This document shows positions 24,735 through 33,998 of a stretch of 56,948 bases of DNA, piece by piece. The stretch comes from an uncultured Prevotellaceae bacterium (GTDB taxonomy: Bacteria; Bacteroidota; Bacteroidia; Bacteroidales; Bacteroidaceae). Position 1 is the first letter of the stretch. Each line of letters opens with the position of its first letter. The stretch lies in contig OMWC01000022.1 of the NCBI GenBank assembly GCA_900314655.1, positions 1-56,948 on the forward strand, given 5' to 3'. The notes beneath the pieces are model-generated. The model made no database searches, was not told the origin of the DNA, and saw only the letters and a list, made by a program, of their open reading frames with translations. The translations under genes were made by a program, and so were the position numbers.

Positions 24735-26450
24735 ATGAAAAAGATCAATTTATATATAGCATCACTGCTGCTTTCTGTCTTAGCAGTGTCATGCAGCGTA
24801 GATGATGTGAAACCGCAGGGCACGCTCGATGAAGAAACGGCGTTTTCCAGTCCTGAGAAACTCGTCACCGCAGCCTATGCCAAACTCGGCGACGACTGGT
24901 ATTCCTATCCGTTCAACCTCTGGCCTTACGGCGACATGAGTGCCGACGACTGCCTGAAGGGCGGCTCCGGCGAAAACGATACGGGTTATCACCCCATGGA
25001 GATTTTCTCCACGCTGCAACCCGATCGCGGTGAGTTCGACGAACTCTGGTATCAGCTCTATAGCGCCATTTCCCGTTGCAACCGTGCTTTGGAATCAATG
25101 GCCAATGCCGAAGATACCCCTGCCATTAAGCAGCTAAAAGGTGAAGTGCGCTTCCTGCGCGGCCATTTCTATTACAAGCTACAGCAGATGTGGTACGAGG
25201 TGCCTTTTATTACCGAAGGCATGGACAATGCAGCCATCGAGGCTTGTCCGCAGAGTTCTCACAACGAGATTATGCAGCACATCATTGATGACTTCCAGTA
25301 TGCCTACGATAACCTGGCCGAGGCTGCTCCCGGCACCACAGGCCGCGCCCACAAGGTGGCTGCTGCCGCCTATCTGGCCAAGTGCTACCTGAACTGGGCC
25401 TACGGCGACGGCTATGAGGCCACAACGGGCTATAGCCACGTAGATAAGCAGAAGATTCAGAAGGTGGTGGAATACACCGACGTGGTGAAGAACTCTCCCT
25501 ACAACTATCTCGACACCTACGGACACATCTTCCTGCAAGACTATGCCAACTCCGTGGAGAGCATCTTTGCCGTGCAGCACTCCAACAAGGCCGACGACGG
25601 CACACAGTTCGGACGTGCCAACTGGTCGAACATGCTGAACGGCGTATGGGGCGTTTGGTCGTGCGGATGGGACTTCCACAAGCCCTCACAGAACCTCGTC
25701 AATGCCTTTAAGACCAAGAACGGTCTGCCCATGGACAATTTCGACGAAGACCACAACGCCATCGTCGTGAATGGTGCCGACTCTAAGTATAAGTACGACC
25801 CCCGCCTGTTCCACACCGTGGGAATGCCCACCTATCCTTATAAATACGAGGAACAGTTCACGCTGACCAAGGCCAACAGCCGCACGCCCAACACCTACGG
25901 CTACTACTGCTCGATGAAGGAAATCCCCCAGCGCTCGAAGGGCGAGGACTACGACAACCCCTGGCAGGCTTTCGGCCAGAACGACTACGTGCTCCGCTAC
26001 ACCGACGTGATGCTGATGCGTGCCGAGGCACTGATCGAGATGGGCGACTACAACGGCGAGGCCCTGCAGATCATCAACGAAATTCGCAGCCGTGCCAAAC
26101 GTGACATCAGCAGCACATCGCTCATCAAGTATGCTAAAGACCAGTGCGACATCAGTCTCTACGGCAGTTTCGCATCGCAAGACGATGCACGCAAGGCCCT
26201 GCGCTGGGAACGCCGTCTGGAACTGGCTATGGAGGGCCACCGCTTCTTCGACCTGCGCCGTTGGGGCCTGCTCTCCAAGACGCTCAACAAGTATTTCGAA
26301 ACGGAGAAGACCGACGAGTATGACGGCCAGACCTATGCCCTCTACTACAAGGATGCCTTCTTCACCCCTGGCAAGAATGAGTATTTCCCCATCGCCAACA
26401 ATCAGATGAACTACGTGCAGGGACTCTATCACCAGAACAAAGGGTATTAA
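24735..26450 (+). CDS. SusD-like outer-membrane glycan-binding lipoprotein (571 aa)
   Basis: The lipobox LSVLAVSC gives Cys20. The rest is a SusD/RagB fold with the usual landmarks: LRGHFYYKLQQMWYEVPFI near residue 140, TPR-like helices (AAAAYLAKCYLNWAYGDGYE), and a C-terminal WERRLELAMEGHRFFDLRRW. It caps the SusC of the preceding gene and helps load fructan oligosaccharides. The gene follows susC by 35 bases of AT-rich repeats and precedes the glycan-binding lipoprotein. Confidence 0.92.
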   Translation: MKKINLYIASLLLSVLAVSCSVDDVKPQGTLDEETAFSSPEKLVTAAYAKLGDDWYSYPFNLWPYGDMSADDCLKGGSGENDTGYHPMEIFSTLQPDRGEFDELWYQLYSAISRCNRALESMANAEDTPAIKQLKGEVRFLRGHFYYKLQQMWYEVPFITEGMDNAAIEACPQSSHNEIMQHIIDDFQYAYDNLAEAAPGTTGRAHKVAAAAYLAKCYLNWAYGDGYEATTGYSHVDKQKIQKVVEYTDVVKNSPYNYLDTYGHIFLQDYANSVESIFAVQHSNKADDGTQFGRANWSNMLNGVWGVWSCGWDFHKPSQNLVNAFKTKNGLPMDNFDEDHNAIVVNGADSKYKYDPRLFHTVGMPTYPYKYEEQFTLTKANSRTPNTYGYYCSMKEIPQRSKGEDYDNPWQAFGQNDYVLRYTDVMLMRAEALIEMGDYNGEALQIINEIRSRAKRDISSTSLIKYAKDQCDISLYGSFASQDDARKALRWERRLELAMEGHRFFDLRRWGLLSKTLNKYFETEKTDEYDGQTYALYYKDAFFTPGKNEYFPIANNQMNYVQGLYHQNKGY

Positions 26451-26493
26451 TGAGTTTATAGTTTAAAGTTAAAAAATTAAAGATTAATGCTTT

Positions 26494-28041
26494 ATGAATA
26501 AGATATATAATATAATAGGTGTAGCTCTGCTAGGTGCTCTTCTCTTCACCTCCTGTCAGGACAGAGACCTTCCAGGCTCCGGTGAGATGAAAGTAGCAGC
26601 TCCGGATGCGGCGCAAATCAAGGGCGTGGCCAGCGGCGACAACAATTACGACTATACCCTTACGTGGCCACAGAGTAGTCAGGGCGCCACCATGCAGGTG
26701 GCCGTGTTCAAGAACGGTTCGCAGATACAGGGTTTCGTCCCCTGTCAAGGCAATTCTTTCACGCTGAAGAATCTCGAGACCAACCAGCTCTATGAGTTTC
26801 TTTTCAAATATGCTACCAGCGAGGCTATCTCCAATGGCGTGATGACGTCGTACACACGTCCCGGTGCCACTTCAGCAAGCAACGTGAAAATGGAGCAAAT
26901 TGACTTGGCCGACGACAAGCACGACTTGAAAATCACGTGGACAGCCAGCCCCGATGCTACGTCCTATATCCTTAAACTCACCAACAGTACTGGCTCAAGA
27001 GTGGTTACGACCACCGTCAACGAACCGTCCTATCTCCTGAAGGACGTACAAATGAAAGAGAGCTGGGAAGCCACCGTCATCGCCGAGAACGACAAGGGAC
27101 GCGCCCTGCCCGTTATGGCTTCTGCAAAGATTGGCGGCAAGATTCCAGCCTTCCTCTCTGAATATCCCACGCCCGAGGAACTCATTGCTAATGGCGATGA
27201 CGATGAAGCCAGCGCCTGGCTGTGGTTCAACGAGAACTATCCCAATGGTGAGTATGTCTATTTCGGCTCGATCAACACCGTGACCGACATCGAGGACTAT
27301 CGCATGCTCTTCTGGCTGCGCGACATCGAGACTGGCAATGCTGACGACATCTGGAACTTCTCCGAAGTGGCACGCAATGCAGCCCCCTGCATCGAACAGT
27401 ATGTTAAGAATGGCGGAAATTTGCTTTTGTGGTCGCATGCCGTTCCCTATATCGGCACAATCAACCGTCTCCCCACTTCACTCCTCCGTGGTGTGAACAA
27501 CGCCTTCGGCTGCGGCACTGGCGGAATGAATCCCGACGTATGGAAGATGGGTATCTGCCTCAAGACCGAGTCGTTCTACGTTGATTTCAGCTCGCATCCC
27601 ATCTATGCCGGAATGCCCACCGAGAAACTTCATGACGGCTGTCCTGTGGGCATAGCCATGAAGGGTGCAGGCTGGACAGAAGACCACAACTGCCTGTTCT
27701 TCGACATTCCCACCAAACTTACCGACCTTGGCAATACCACCGAAGAGTGCTACGTGTCTCTGACCACCGAGTATGGTATCTATCCTCTCGGTACGTGGGA
27801 CAGCCAATCGGCATGGGTCTCACAGCTCAATGTATGGGAGGCTAAGGGTGCAGAGAAAGCCCCAGAAGGATTCCAGAAAGGCTGTGGTACGGTGCTCTGC
27901 ATTGGCAATGGTGGTTGTGAGTTCTCTATGAAGAATGCCGATGGAACCCCCGACAAGAGCGCCCATCCCAAGAACAACTCCTGTCAGGACAACATCCTGA
28001 AACTGGCCAAGAACAGTGTTGAGTACCTGATGTCTATCTAA
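26494..28041 (+). CDS. Surface glycan-binding lipoprotein with DUF4960-like domain (515 aa)
   Basis: The lipobox LLFTSC gives Cys21. Two fibronectin-III-like domains fill residues about 35-215 (for example YDYTLTWPQSSQGATMQVAV and LKITWTASPDATSYILKLT). The C-terminal half resembles DUF4960 as found in levan-locus surface proteins such as BT1761: it has NGGNLLLWSHAVPY, NNAFGCGTGG and GTVLCIGNGG segments that correspond to the protein at 33999-35405. It most likely binds fructan at the cell surface and hands it to SusC/D. It is the last gene of its transcription unit; a strong terminator follows. Confidence 0.75.
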   Translation: MNKIYNIIGVALLGALLFTSCQDRDLPGSGEMKVAAPDAAQIKGVASGDNNYDYTLTWPQSSQGATMQVAVFKNGSQIQGFVPCQGNSFTLKNLETNQLYEFLFKYATSEAISNGVMTSYTRPGATSASNVKMEQIDLADDKHDLKITWTASPDATSYILKLTNSTGSRVVTTTVNEPSYLLKDVQMKESWEATVIAENDKGRALPVMASAKIGGKIPAFLSEYPTPEELIANGDDDEASAWLWFNENYPNGEYVYFGSINTVTDIEDYRMLFWLRDIETGNADDIWNFSEVARNAAPCIEQYVKNGGNLLLWSHAVPYIGTINRLPTSLLRGVNNAFGCGTGGMNPDVWKMGICLKTESFYVDFSSHPIYAGMPTEKLHDGCPVGIAMKGAGWTEDHNCLFFDIPTKLTDLGNTTEECYVSLTTEYGIYPLGTWDSQSAWVSQLNVWEAKGAEKAPEGFQKGCGTVLCIGNGGCEFSMKNADGTPDKSAHPKNNSCQDNILKLAKNSVEYLMSI

Positions 28042-28138
28042 GTTTAAATCATCTGTTGGATTAATTCATCTTAGGTTGTTAATAGCAGTTAGGTAATTTG
28101 AAAATGAAAAGATTGTTTTCAAAATGATCAATTGACAG

Positions 28139-28175
28139 TCCACCCGGTGATTTCAGAATCACTGGGTGGATTTTT
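28139..28175 (+). terminator. Terminator after the susC1-susD1-binding-protein unit
   Basis: Arms TCCACCCGGTGATT and AATCACTGGGTGGA pair over 14 bases with one G-T pair, followed by TTTTT. It separates the SusC/D unit from the GH32 unit. Confidence 0.9.
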
Positions 28176-28240
28176 CCTTCAAGGTTTTCACCTGTGACAT
28201 ACAGGGAGGATAAAGCGGATTTAATGGGAAAATTGTTTCA

Positions 28241-28308
28241 CTGAAACATTTTTGTGACTTTCTGAAACATTTGTTTTAGCACGAAAATCGCTTTTTCCGC
28301 TATCTTTG
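28241..28308 (+). promoter_or_regulatory. Operator and promoter of the GH32-permease-kinase unit
   Basis: The 11-bp sequence CTGAAACATTT occurs exactly twice, at 28241 and 28262, 21 bases (two helical turns) apart. TATCTTTG follows at 28301-28308. A related arrangement precedes susC 1 and, in part, susC 2. This is the pattern expected of an AraC-type activator bound next to the -33 region. The distal site also overlaps TGTTTCACTGAAACA, a palindrome. Confidence 0.7.
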
Positions 28309-28338
28309 CAGTCAGATAAATCAAATGTACTAACAAAA

Positions 28339-30078
28339 ATGAACAAAAGCCTGAAAATTCTTATTGCCGCAGCGGTCTTCTTGGCTGCAGGCACCAATGC
28401 GGATGCACAGATTGCCTCACCCGAGCATCTGAGTGACACACACACCATGTTGAGGGTACAGCCGGGAAACGAATACCTGCTACTACCTGTAGAAGAAAAG
28501 GAAGAGAATGCCCATGTGGATGTGATTTGCAACAATCATGTTGTAAAGAGTTTCAATGTGAAACTTGCCGTTGACAAGGTGGATTATTTTGTTCCGCTCC
28601 GTTTTGAGGAAATGAGAAATGGAGAAAATGAGAAAATGAGAAATGGAGAAAACGGGAAATACTTGCTCGACATCGTGTTCCCTGCCGATCGCCACAAGAC
28701 AGGATCAGTAAAGAATTTCACCTGCTGGAAGGAGATAAAACTTTCGTCGGCTTTCGATACGGCCAACCGCGAGCACTTCCGCCCCGCATATCACCACACA
28801 CCGAAGTACGGATGGATGAACGACCCCAACGGTATGTTCTATAAGGATGGCCAGTGGCACCTGTATTTCCAGTTGAATCCTTACGGTTCGCAGTGGGAGA
28901 ACATGACCTGGGGCCACAGTGTCTCGACTGACTTGGTGCATTGGCAACAGATGCCTGATGCCATCGAGCCCGACGGACTGGGGACCATCTTCAGCGGCAG
29001 TGCCGTGATTGACAAGAACAACACGGCCGGTTTCGGAGCCGGTGCCATTGTGGCCATGTACACTTCGGCCGGACGCCATCAGACGCAGAGTATTGCCTAC
29101 AGCACCGACGGCGGACGGACGTTCACGAAATATGTCGGCAACCCTGTGCTGACGCTGGATGTTCCCGATTTCCGCGACCCGAAGGTATTCTGGCACGAGG
29201 GCACACAGCGCTGGATTGTAGTGCTGGCCGTCGGTCAGGAAGTGCAGTTCTATTCGTCGAAGAATCTGAAGGAGTGGACCTACGAGAGTTCTTTCGGCCA
29301 TGAGTATGGCAACCACGACGGGGTGTGGGAATGTCCTGATATGCTAGAGTTTGGCGGTTCTGAGTGGGTGCTCTTGCTGAATATCAACCCCGGTGGTCCT
29401 TTCGGTGGAAGTGCCACGCAGTATTTCACGGGATCGTTCGATGGTCACCGCTTCGTGTGCAACTCCAAGCCCTCTACGACCAAATGGATGGACTACGGCA
29501 AAGACCATTATGCCACGGTGACTTTCCACAATGCTCCCGAAGGCCGCCATGTGGCACTGGCCTGGATGAGCAACTGGCAGTATGCAGGCGTGGTTCCCAC
29601 CCAGCAGTTCAGAAGTGCCAACAGCATTCCCCGCGACCTAAAGATTTTCAAATCAGGCGACGAGACCATCCTGGCTTCCTTTCCATCTAAGGAAATTAAC
29701 GCCATGCGCGGCAAGCAACTGAAGAAACTCTCGAATGCCTGCGAAGTGGTGGTCGATGTGAAAGGTTCTGCCGACATTGTGCTGCAGAATGCGAAAGGCG
29801 AGAAGGTGACGATGCGCTACGATGAGGCCAACCGCACTTTTGCCATGGACCGCAAACAAAGCGGTGCAACGTCGTTCAGCGATGCCTTCCCCGTTGAGAC
29901 TGTGGCCCCTACATACGGAGCCATCCGCCAGTTGCGCATCTTCATCGACAACTGCAGCATCGAAGCCTTCGACAGCGAGGGTAAGATGGTGATGACCAAC
30001 CTGGTATTCCCCACCGAGCCTTACAACACCATAAAGGTGAAGGGCGGGAAGGCTAAAATCTATGAACTGAAAATGTAG
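28339..30078 (+). CDS. GH32 exo-type fructosidase (levanase/inulinase, 579 aa)
   Basis: The start at MNKSLKIL is chosen because it gives a signal peptide (ending NADAQ) and lies about 25 bases after the predicted transcription start. The five-bladed GH32 propeller carries all three catalytic motifs: WMNDPNG with nucleophile Asp162, FRDP with Asp280 and WECP with acid/base Glu331. A beta-sandwich follows (about 450-579). This family cuts fructose from levan, inulin or sucrose. No lipobox is present, so a periplasmic location is likely. Residues 91-106 contain the tandem MRNGEN-EK-MRNGEN insertion. The gene leads an operon with permease and fructokinase. Confidence 0.92.
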   Translation: MNKSLKILIAAAVFLAAGTNADAQIASPEHLSDTHTMLRVQPGNEYLLLPVEEKEENAHVDVICNNHVVKSFNVKLAVDKVDYFVPLRFEEMRNGENEKMRNGENGKYLLDIVFPADRHKTGSVKNFTCWKEIKLSSAFDTANREHFRPAYHHTPKYGWMNDPNGMFYKDGQWHLYFQLNPYGSQWENMTWGHSVSTDLVHWQQMPDAIEPDGLGTIFSGSAVIDKNNTAGFGAGAIVAMYTSAGRHQTQSIAYSTDGGRTFTKYVGNPVLTLDVPDFRDPKVFWHEGTQRWIVVLAVGQEVQFYSSKNLKEWTYESSFGHEYGNHDGVWECPDMLEFGGSEWVLLLNINPGGPFGGSATQYFTGSFDGHRFVCNSKPSTTKWMDYGKDHYATVTFHNAPEGRHVALAWMSNWQYAGVVPTQQFRSANSIPRDLKIFKSGDETILASFPSKEINAMRGKQLKKLSNACEVVVDVKGSADIVLQNAKGEKVTMRYDEANRTFAMDRKQSGATSFSDAFPVETVAPTYGAIRQLRIFIDNCSIEAFDSEGKMVMTNLVFPTEPYNTIKVKGGKAKIYELKM

Positions 30079-30105
30079 TACCTAAAACAAAAAAAATATC
30101 AAGCT

Positions 30106-31263
30106 ATGAAAGAAAATAAAACTGCCCTGCTTATCCCGGTGATGCTCTGTTTCTTCGCCATGGGATTTGTCGATCTGGTTGGCATCGCCAGCAACTATGT
30201 GAAAGAAGACCTCGGACTGACAGACTCCGTAGCCAACGTATTTCCCTCACTGGTATTCTTCTGGTTCTTGATTTTCTCCATACCCACAGGTATGTTGATG
30301 AACAAGATTGGAAAGAAAAAGACCGTACTGTTATCACTTATTGTGACAGTGATATCACTGCTACTGCCATTGTTTGGCGAGAACTTCCCCATCATGCTGG
30401 CTTCCTTCTCGCTGCTGGGTATCGGAAATGCATTGATGCAAACCTCGCTGAACCCGCTCATGGCACTGGTCACCGGAGGTAAGAACCTGGCCTCATCGCT
30501 CACCTTCGGACAGTTCGTGAAGGCCATCTCCTCGTTCATGGCTCCCTATCTGGCCATGTGGGGTGCCACTGCCGTGATACCCAACTTGGGGTTGAACTGG
30601 CGCGTACTCTTTGCTATCTATTTCGTAATAGGACTTTTGGCCGCACTGTTACTCTGGATTACACCGATTAAGGAACAGAAGATTGAAGGCAAGGCCTCAT
30701 CGTTTGTTGACTGCATCAAACTGTTGGGTGAGCCCATCGTACTGCTTTCCTTCTTAGGTATCATGTGCCATGTGGGTATCGACGTGGGTACCAACACCAC
30801 TGCTCCCAAGATATTGCAGGAGCGATTGGGGATGACTCTCAACGACGCCGCCTTTGCCACTAGTCTCTATTTCATTTTCCGTACCATCGGCTGTCTTACG
30901 GGCTCGTTCTTCCTCCGCGTGATGAAGACGAAGGTATTCTTCATCATTTCGGTCATCATGATGGCCCTCAGCATGGTGCTGATGTTCAGCGGTTCCACCA
31001 AACTCTTGCTCTATGCCGGTATCGCACTGGTGGGCTACGGCAACTCCAACATCTTCTCGATGTGCTTTGCCCAGGCCCTGACCGCCATGCCCACGAAGCA
31101 GAACGAAGTATCGGGACTGATGGTCATGGGACTCTTCGGCGGCACCGTGTTCCCCCTCGTCATGGGCTTCATGAGCGATGCCATGGGGCAGGCCGGAGCC
31201 GTGGGCGTGATGGCCGTGGGCGTTCTTTATCTTATCACGTATGTCAAACAAGTTAAACAATAA
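30106..31263 (+). CDS. MFS sugar permease (FHS type), probably for fructose (385 aa)
   Basis: Twelve hydrophobic helices span the protein, with the family loop NKIGKKKTVLL after helix 2-3. Sequence such as LLGIGNALMQTSLNPL and the overall size match the fucose-hexose-H+ symporter branch of the major facilitator family. The gene starts 27 bases after GH32 and its stop is 7 bases before the fructokinase start, so it should carry fructose released in the periplasm into the cell. Substrate is inferred from the operon. Confidence 0.85.
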   Translation: MKENKTALLIPVMLCFFAMGFVDLVGIASNYVKEDLGLTDSVANVFPSLVFFWFLIFSIPTGMLMNKIGKKKTVLLSLIVTVISLLLPLFGENFPIMLASFSLLGIGNALMQTSLNPLMALVTGGKNLASSLTFGQFVKAISSFMAPYLAMWGATAVIPNLGLNWRVLFAIYFVIGLLAALLLWITPIKEQKIEGKASSFVDCIKLLGEPIVLLSFLGIMCHVGIDVGTNTTAPKILQERLGMTLNDAAFATSLYFIFRTIGCLTGSFFLRVMKTKVFFIISVIMMALSMVLMFSGSTKLLLYAGIALVGYGNSNIFSMCFAQALTAMPTKQNEVSGLMVMGLFGGTVFPLVMGFMSDAMGQAGAVGVMAVGVLYLITYVKQVKQ

Positions 31264-31270
31264 CACAGTC

Positions 31271-32143
31271 ATGGAAAGAAAAATCGTAGGTCTGGGCGAG
31301 GCACTATGGGACTGCCTGCCCGAAGGAAAGAAACTGGGTGGTGCACCTGCCAACTTTGCATATCATGCCGGACAATTTGGTTTCGACACCCTTGCCGTCA
31401 GTGCCTTGGGTGAGGATGCCCTGGGCGAGGAAACGATAGCCGCACTCGAAGACCGCCGGCTCAGCTACCTGATGCCGCGCATCCCTTATCCCACGGGAAC
31501 GGTACAGGTGACGCTCGACGAGCAGGGCATCCCTACCTATAACATCCGCGAAGGAGTGGCATGGGACAATATACCCTTTACGCCTGAGATAGAGCAGGTA
31601 GCCCGCAGCTGCCAGGCCGTCTGCTTCGGTTCGCTGGCCCAGCGAAGCGTAGTCAGCCGCGAGACCATCGCGAAATTCCTCGATTCCACCCCGGCCGACT
31701 GCGTGAAGATTTTCGACATCAACCTGCGCCAGAGCTTCTTCACCAAGGAAATCATCGAGGCCTCCATGCGCCGATGCAACATCCTGAAGATCAACGACGA
31801 GGAGCTGGTTGTGGTCAGCCGTATGTTCTCGCTTCCCGACCTCGACGAGGAAAAGCGCTGCAAGCAGCTCATCCAGGAATACAATCTCGACATCCTGGTG
31901 CTCACCTGCGGAACCAACGGCAGCTATGTGTTCACGGCCGACCGGTCGTACTATCAGCCCACGCCGAAGGTAGAAGTGGCCGACACCGTCGGTGCCGGAG
32001 ACTCTTTCACCGGTTCTTTCTGCGCAGCCATCCTGAAGGGCAAGCCCATCCACGAGGCCCACGCGCTGGCCGTGAAGGTTTCGGCCTTCGTCTGCACGCA
32101 GAACGGAGCCATGCCCCCGCTGCCCCAGGATTTCCTCGTATAG
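31271..32143 (+). CDS. PfkB-family fructokinase (290 aa)
   Basis: The start is taken at MERKIVGLGE, 7 bases after the permease stop; the longer frame overlaps the permease. The N-terminal LGGAPANFAYHAGQFG and C-terminal DTVGAGDSFTGSF (anion hole and catalytic Asp) are the two PfkB signatures. Fructokinases of this type phosphorylate fructose with ATP at the 6 position. This is the last enzyme of the plus-strand fructan unit and is followed by a terminator. Confidence 0.9.
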   Translation: MERKIVGLGEALWDCLPEGKKLGGAPANFAYHAGQFGFDTLAVSALGEDALGEETIAALEDRRLSYLMPRIPYPTGTVQVTLDEQGIPTYNIREGVAWDNIPFTPEIEQVARSCQAVCFGSLAQRSVVSRETIAKFLDSTPADCVKIFDINLRQSFFTKEIIEASMRRCNILKINDEELVVVSRMFSLPDLDEEKRCKQLIQEYNLDILVLTCGTNGSYVFTADRSYYQPTPKVEVADTVGAGDSFTGSFCAAILKGKPIHEAHALAVKVSAFVCTQNGAMPPLPQDFLV

Positions 32144-32180
32144 TAAGCTCAGGCAGTTAAATAGAACTTTCAAGAAAAAG

Positions 32181-32214
32181 ACAGGCAATCATCAGATGAC
32201 ATTGCCTGTTTTTT
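32181..32214 (+). terminator. Terminator of the fructan operon
   Basis: ACAGGCAAT and ATTGCCTGT pair around an 11-base loop and are followed by TTTTTT. Confidence 0.9.
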
Positions 32215-32215
32215 G

Positions 32216-32322
32216 TATTTTTGCAGCTGTCCAAACACATATCAAACATCATGTCGCAATTACTGAACAACAAGATCAGCAGCAAACGCAAAAGGCAACC
32301 CGCATAACTTTGGGTTGCCTTT
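32216..32322 (+). ncRNA. Possible small transcript with an 18-codon reading frame
   Basis: A -7-like box TATTTTTG (32216-32223) directly follows the previous terminator. Twenty-eight bases on lies an ATG (32251) opening an 18-residue, very basic frame (MSQLLNNKISSKRKRQPA, stop 32305-32307). A strong hairpin (32291-32322) overlaps its end. No -33 element is seen. It may be a small RNA, a tiny peptide gene or chance. Confidence 0.3.
32291..32322. terminator. Hairpin terminator between convergent operons
   Basis: AAAGGCAACCC and GGGTTGCCTTT pair perfectly with a 10-base loop. It is placed to end the minus-strand fructan operon and possibly the small plus-strand transcript. Confidence 0.7.
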
Positions 32323-32387
32323 TGCATAGTCACATCCCCTTCCGTCTTTCGGAAGACTGAGGATCGACGGACATTATCCTACTGGAC

Positions 32388-33986
32388 TTATTGATAAGTC
32401 ACTTTCACATCGCTTATTGTGATAGAGCCGCCATAGTTGTTGATGCTCCAGCAGTTTTTCTGAATGCCGTAGATGCGCTGCGTGTAGGCACAGACATCGT
32501 TGATATAGAGCGTCAGCACCGAGTTGTCGGTATAGATGTCCACGTTGTAGACATTGTCTGCCGGACGGGCGAAGTTGTAGCCGTCGGCAGCCTCGATGAA
32601 GCCCTTGCCTTCTTCACCCTCCTGTTCGAAGTTCACCTTGCGCCCATCTTCCCATTCGGGATTGACCACCATTGTGTAGTACTTCTTAGAATCAGTGCCG
32701 CGTGCAAAGGAAATGCCGAACTTATCCCAGTTGTTAGATGTCTTCACCGTGAACGAGATATGGTTGCAACTGCCCAGACGACTGTAGAGCACGTAGGCTC
32801 CATCGCCACTGAGCGCCCCATTGCTGTAGCCGCTTGATGCCATCACGCTGGCGTTGGCCTGCGTGCCATACTTTGCCGCCATAGCCGGTACGGCACCGAG
32901 TGTCAGTGTGCCGTCGGCATGCTGGATAATCTTATGACACACCAGCGCTCCACTCCATGCGGGCTCGTTGCCGTCGCCTGCGCCCACGTTGGTGTTTTTC
33001 TCATGGATATCTGCTCCTGTGCGGAACGGGCACCATCCCCAGATGTAGCGGTCGCGGCCGTTGGAAGCCGTCTTGCCGGCATAGAAGGCGCGACTGTCGA
33101 GCACACCCTCATGACCGTCGGCAGGCCACTTTGGCCCATCATTGAAACAGCTCTTCAGTTCATCGTAGCTCTTGGCCATCATATATTTCACCTTGCGACT
33201 CCACGAGGCGCGGAAACTCTCGCTATAGACCATGTACCAATAGTCGCCCATTTTGAACACGTCGGGGCACTCGAGCATACGGTCCCAGATCATACGGATG
33301 CGGCCAACATGATCCCAGCTCTTCAGGTCGGTTGACTTGAATTCGGCGAAGACCGGGTCGCCGCCATTCACGGGATAGGTAGCAATGATCATACGGTAGA
33401 GGCCGTCGTCGGCCATGAAGATCTGCGGGTCGCGGAAGTCGTTGCCTGAATAGCCGAAGTCTGGGCCGTTGAGCGTCCAAAGCTCGTCCTTCGTCCACGT
33501 TTTGAAGTCACTTGATGTGGCGCGCATCACCACCTCACGGTTTTTGCAGTTGTCGTTGTGGCCAGTATAGTAGATATAGTACGTGCCGTCTTTCTCGTAT
33601 GCACAACCCGTGCCCAAGGCAGCGTCCTGCTGATAGTCGTTGGCTCCGAAGGGCAGCAGTTCGCCCAACGACTCATAGTTGGCACCGTCAGCGGTGGAAA
33701 CAGCCCAGATGGGGTGAAAGCGATGGGTCATATTGTTGATGAATTCCTGCAGGTAGAGCACTTTGAAGTCGCCTGCCTTTTGGTCGTAGAAAGGCATCGG
33801 GTCGCCCACACGGCCTACGGCCGGAGTATAGTAGGTTCCGAAGCCCCGGTCATCGGCAGGAGCAAAAAAGGTGGTCGTGCCGTTCCAGTCCTTGGCGGGA
33901 TCGCCGCTGAACTCGTCGTCGCTGCATGCCGTCAGCGCGGTGGCCGACAGCATGAGAGCGAATACTGAATATATCATTGTCTTCAT
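32388..33986 (-). CDS. GH32-family surface lipoprotein, probable endo-fructanase (532 aa)
   Basis: Cys21 in a lipobox (ATALTAC) followed by SDDE, a surface-export type signal, puts the enzyme on the outside of the cell. GH32 landmarks are present but diverged: the nucleophile block is GDPMPF with Asp62 in place of the usual NDPNG; FRDP (Asp186) and LECP (Glu239) are intact. A C-terminal beta-sandwich follows (about 365-532). Levan loci of Bacteroides carry an endo-acting surface GH32 (BT1760) in the same operon position, so cutting polymeric fructan outside the cell is the likely role; exo or endo mode and linkage cannot be read from sequence. Confidence 0.8.
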   Translation of the reverse strand: MKTMIYSVFALMLSATALTACSDDEFSGDPAKDWNGTTTFFAPADDRGFGTYYTPAVGRVGDPMPFYDQKAGDFKVLYLQEFINNMTHRFHPIWAVSTADGANYESLGELLPFGANDYQQDAALGTGCAYEKDGTYYIYYTGHNDNCKNREVVMRATSSDFKTWTKDELWTLNGPDFGYSGNDFRDPQIFMADDGLYRMIIATYPVNGGDPVFAEFKSTDLKSWDHVGRIRMIWDRMLECPDVFKMGDYWYMVYSESFRASWSRKVKYMMAKSYDELKSCFNDGPKWPADGHEGVLDSRAFYAGKTASNGRDRYIWGWCPFRTGADIHEKNTNVGAGDGNEPAWSGALVCHKIIQHADGTLTLGAVPAMAAKYGTQANASVMASSGYSNGALSGDGAYVLYSRLGSCNHISFTVKTSNNWDKFGISFARGTDSKKYYTMVVNPEWEDGRKVNFEQEGEEGKGFIEAADGYNFARPADNVYNVDIYTDNSVLTLYINDVCAYTQRIYGIQKNCWSINNYGGSITISDVKVTYQ

Positions 33987-33998
33987 AATTTTCAGATT

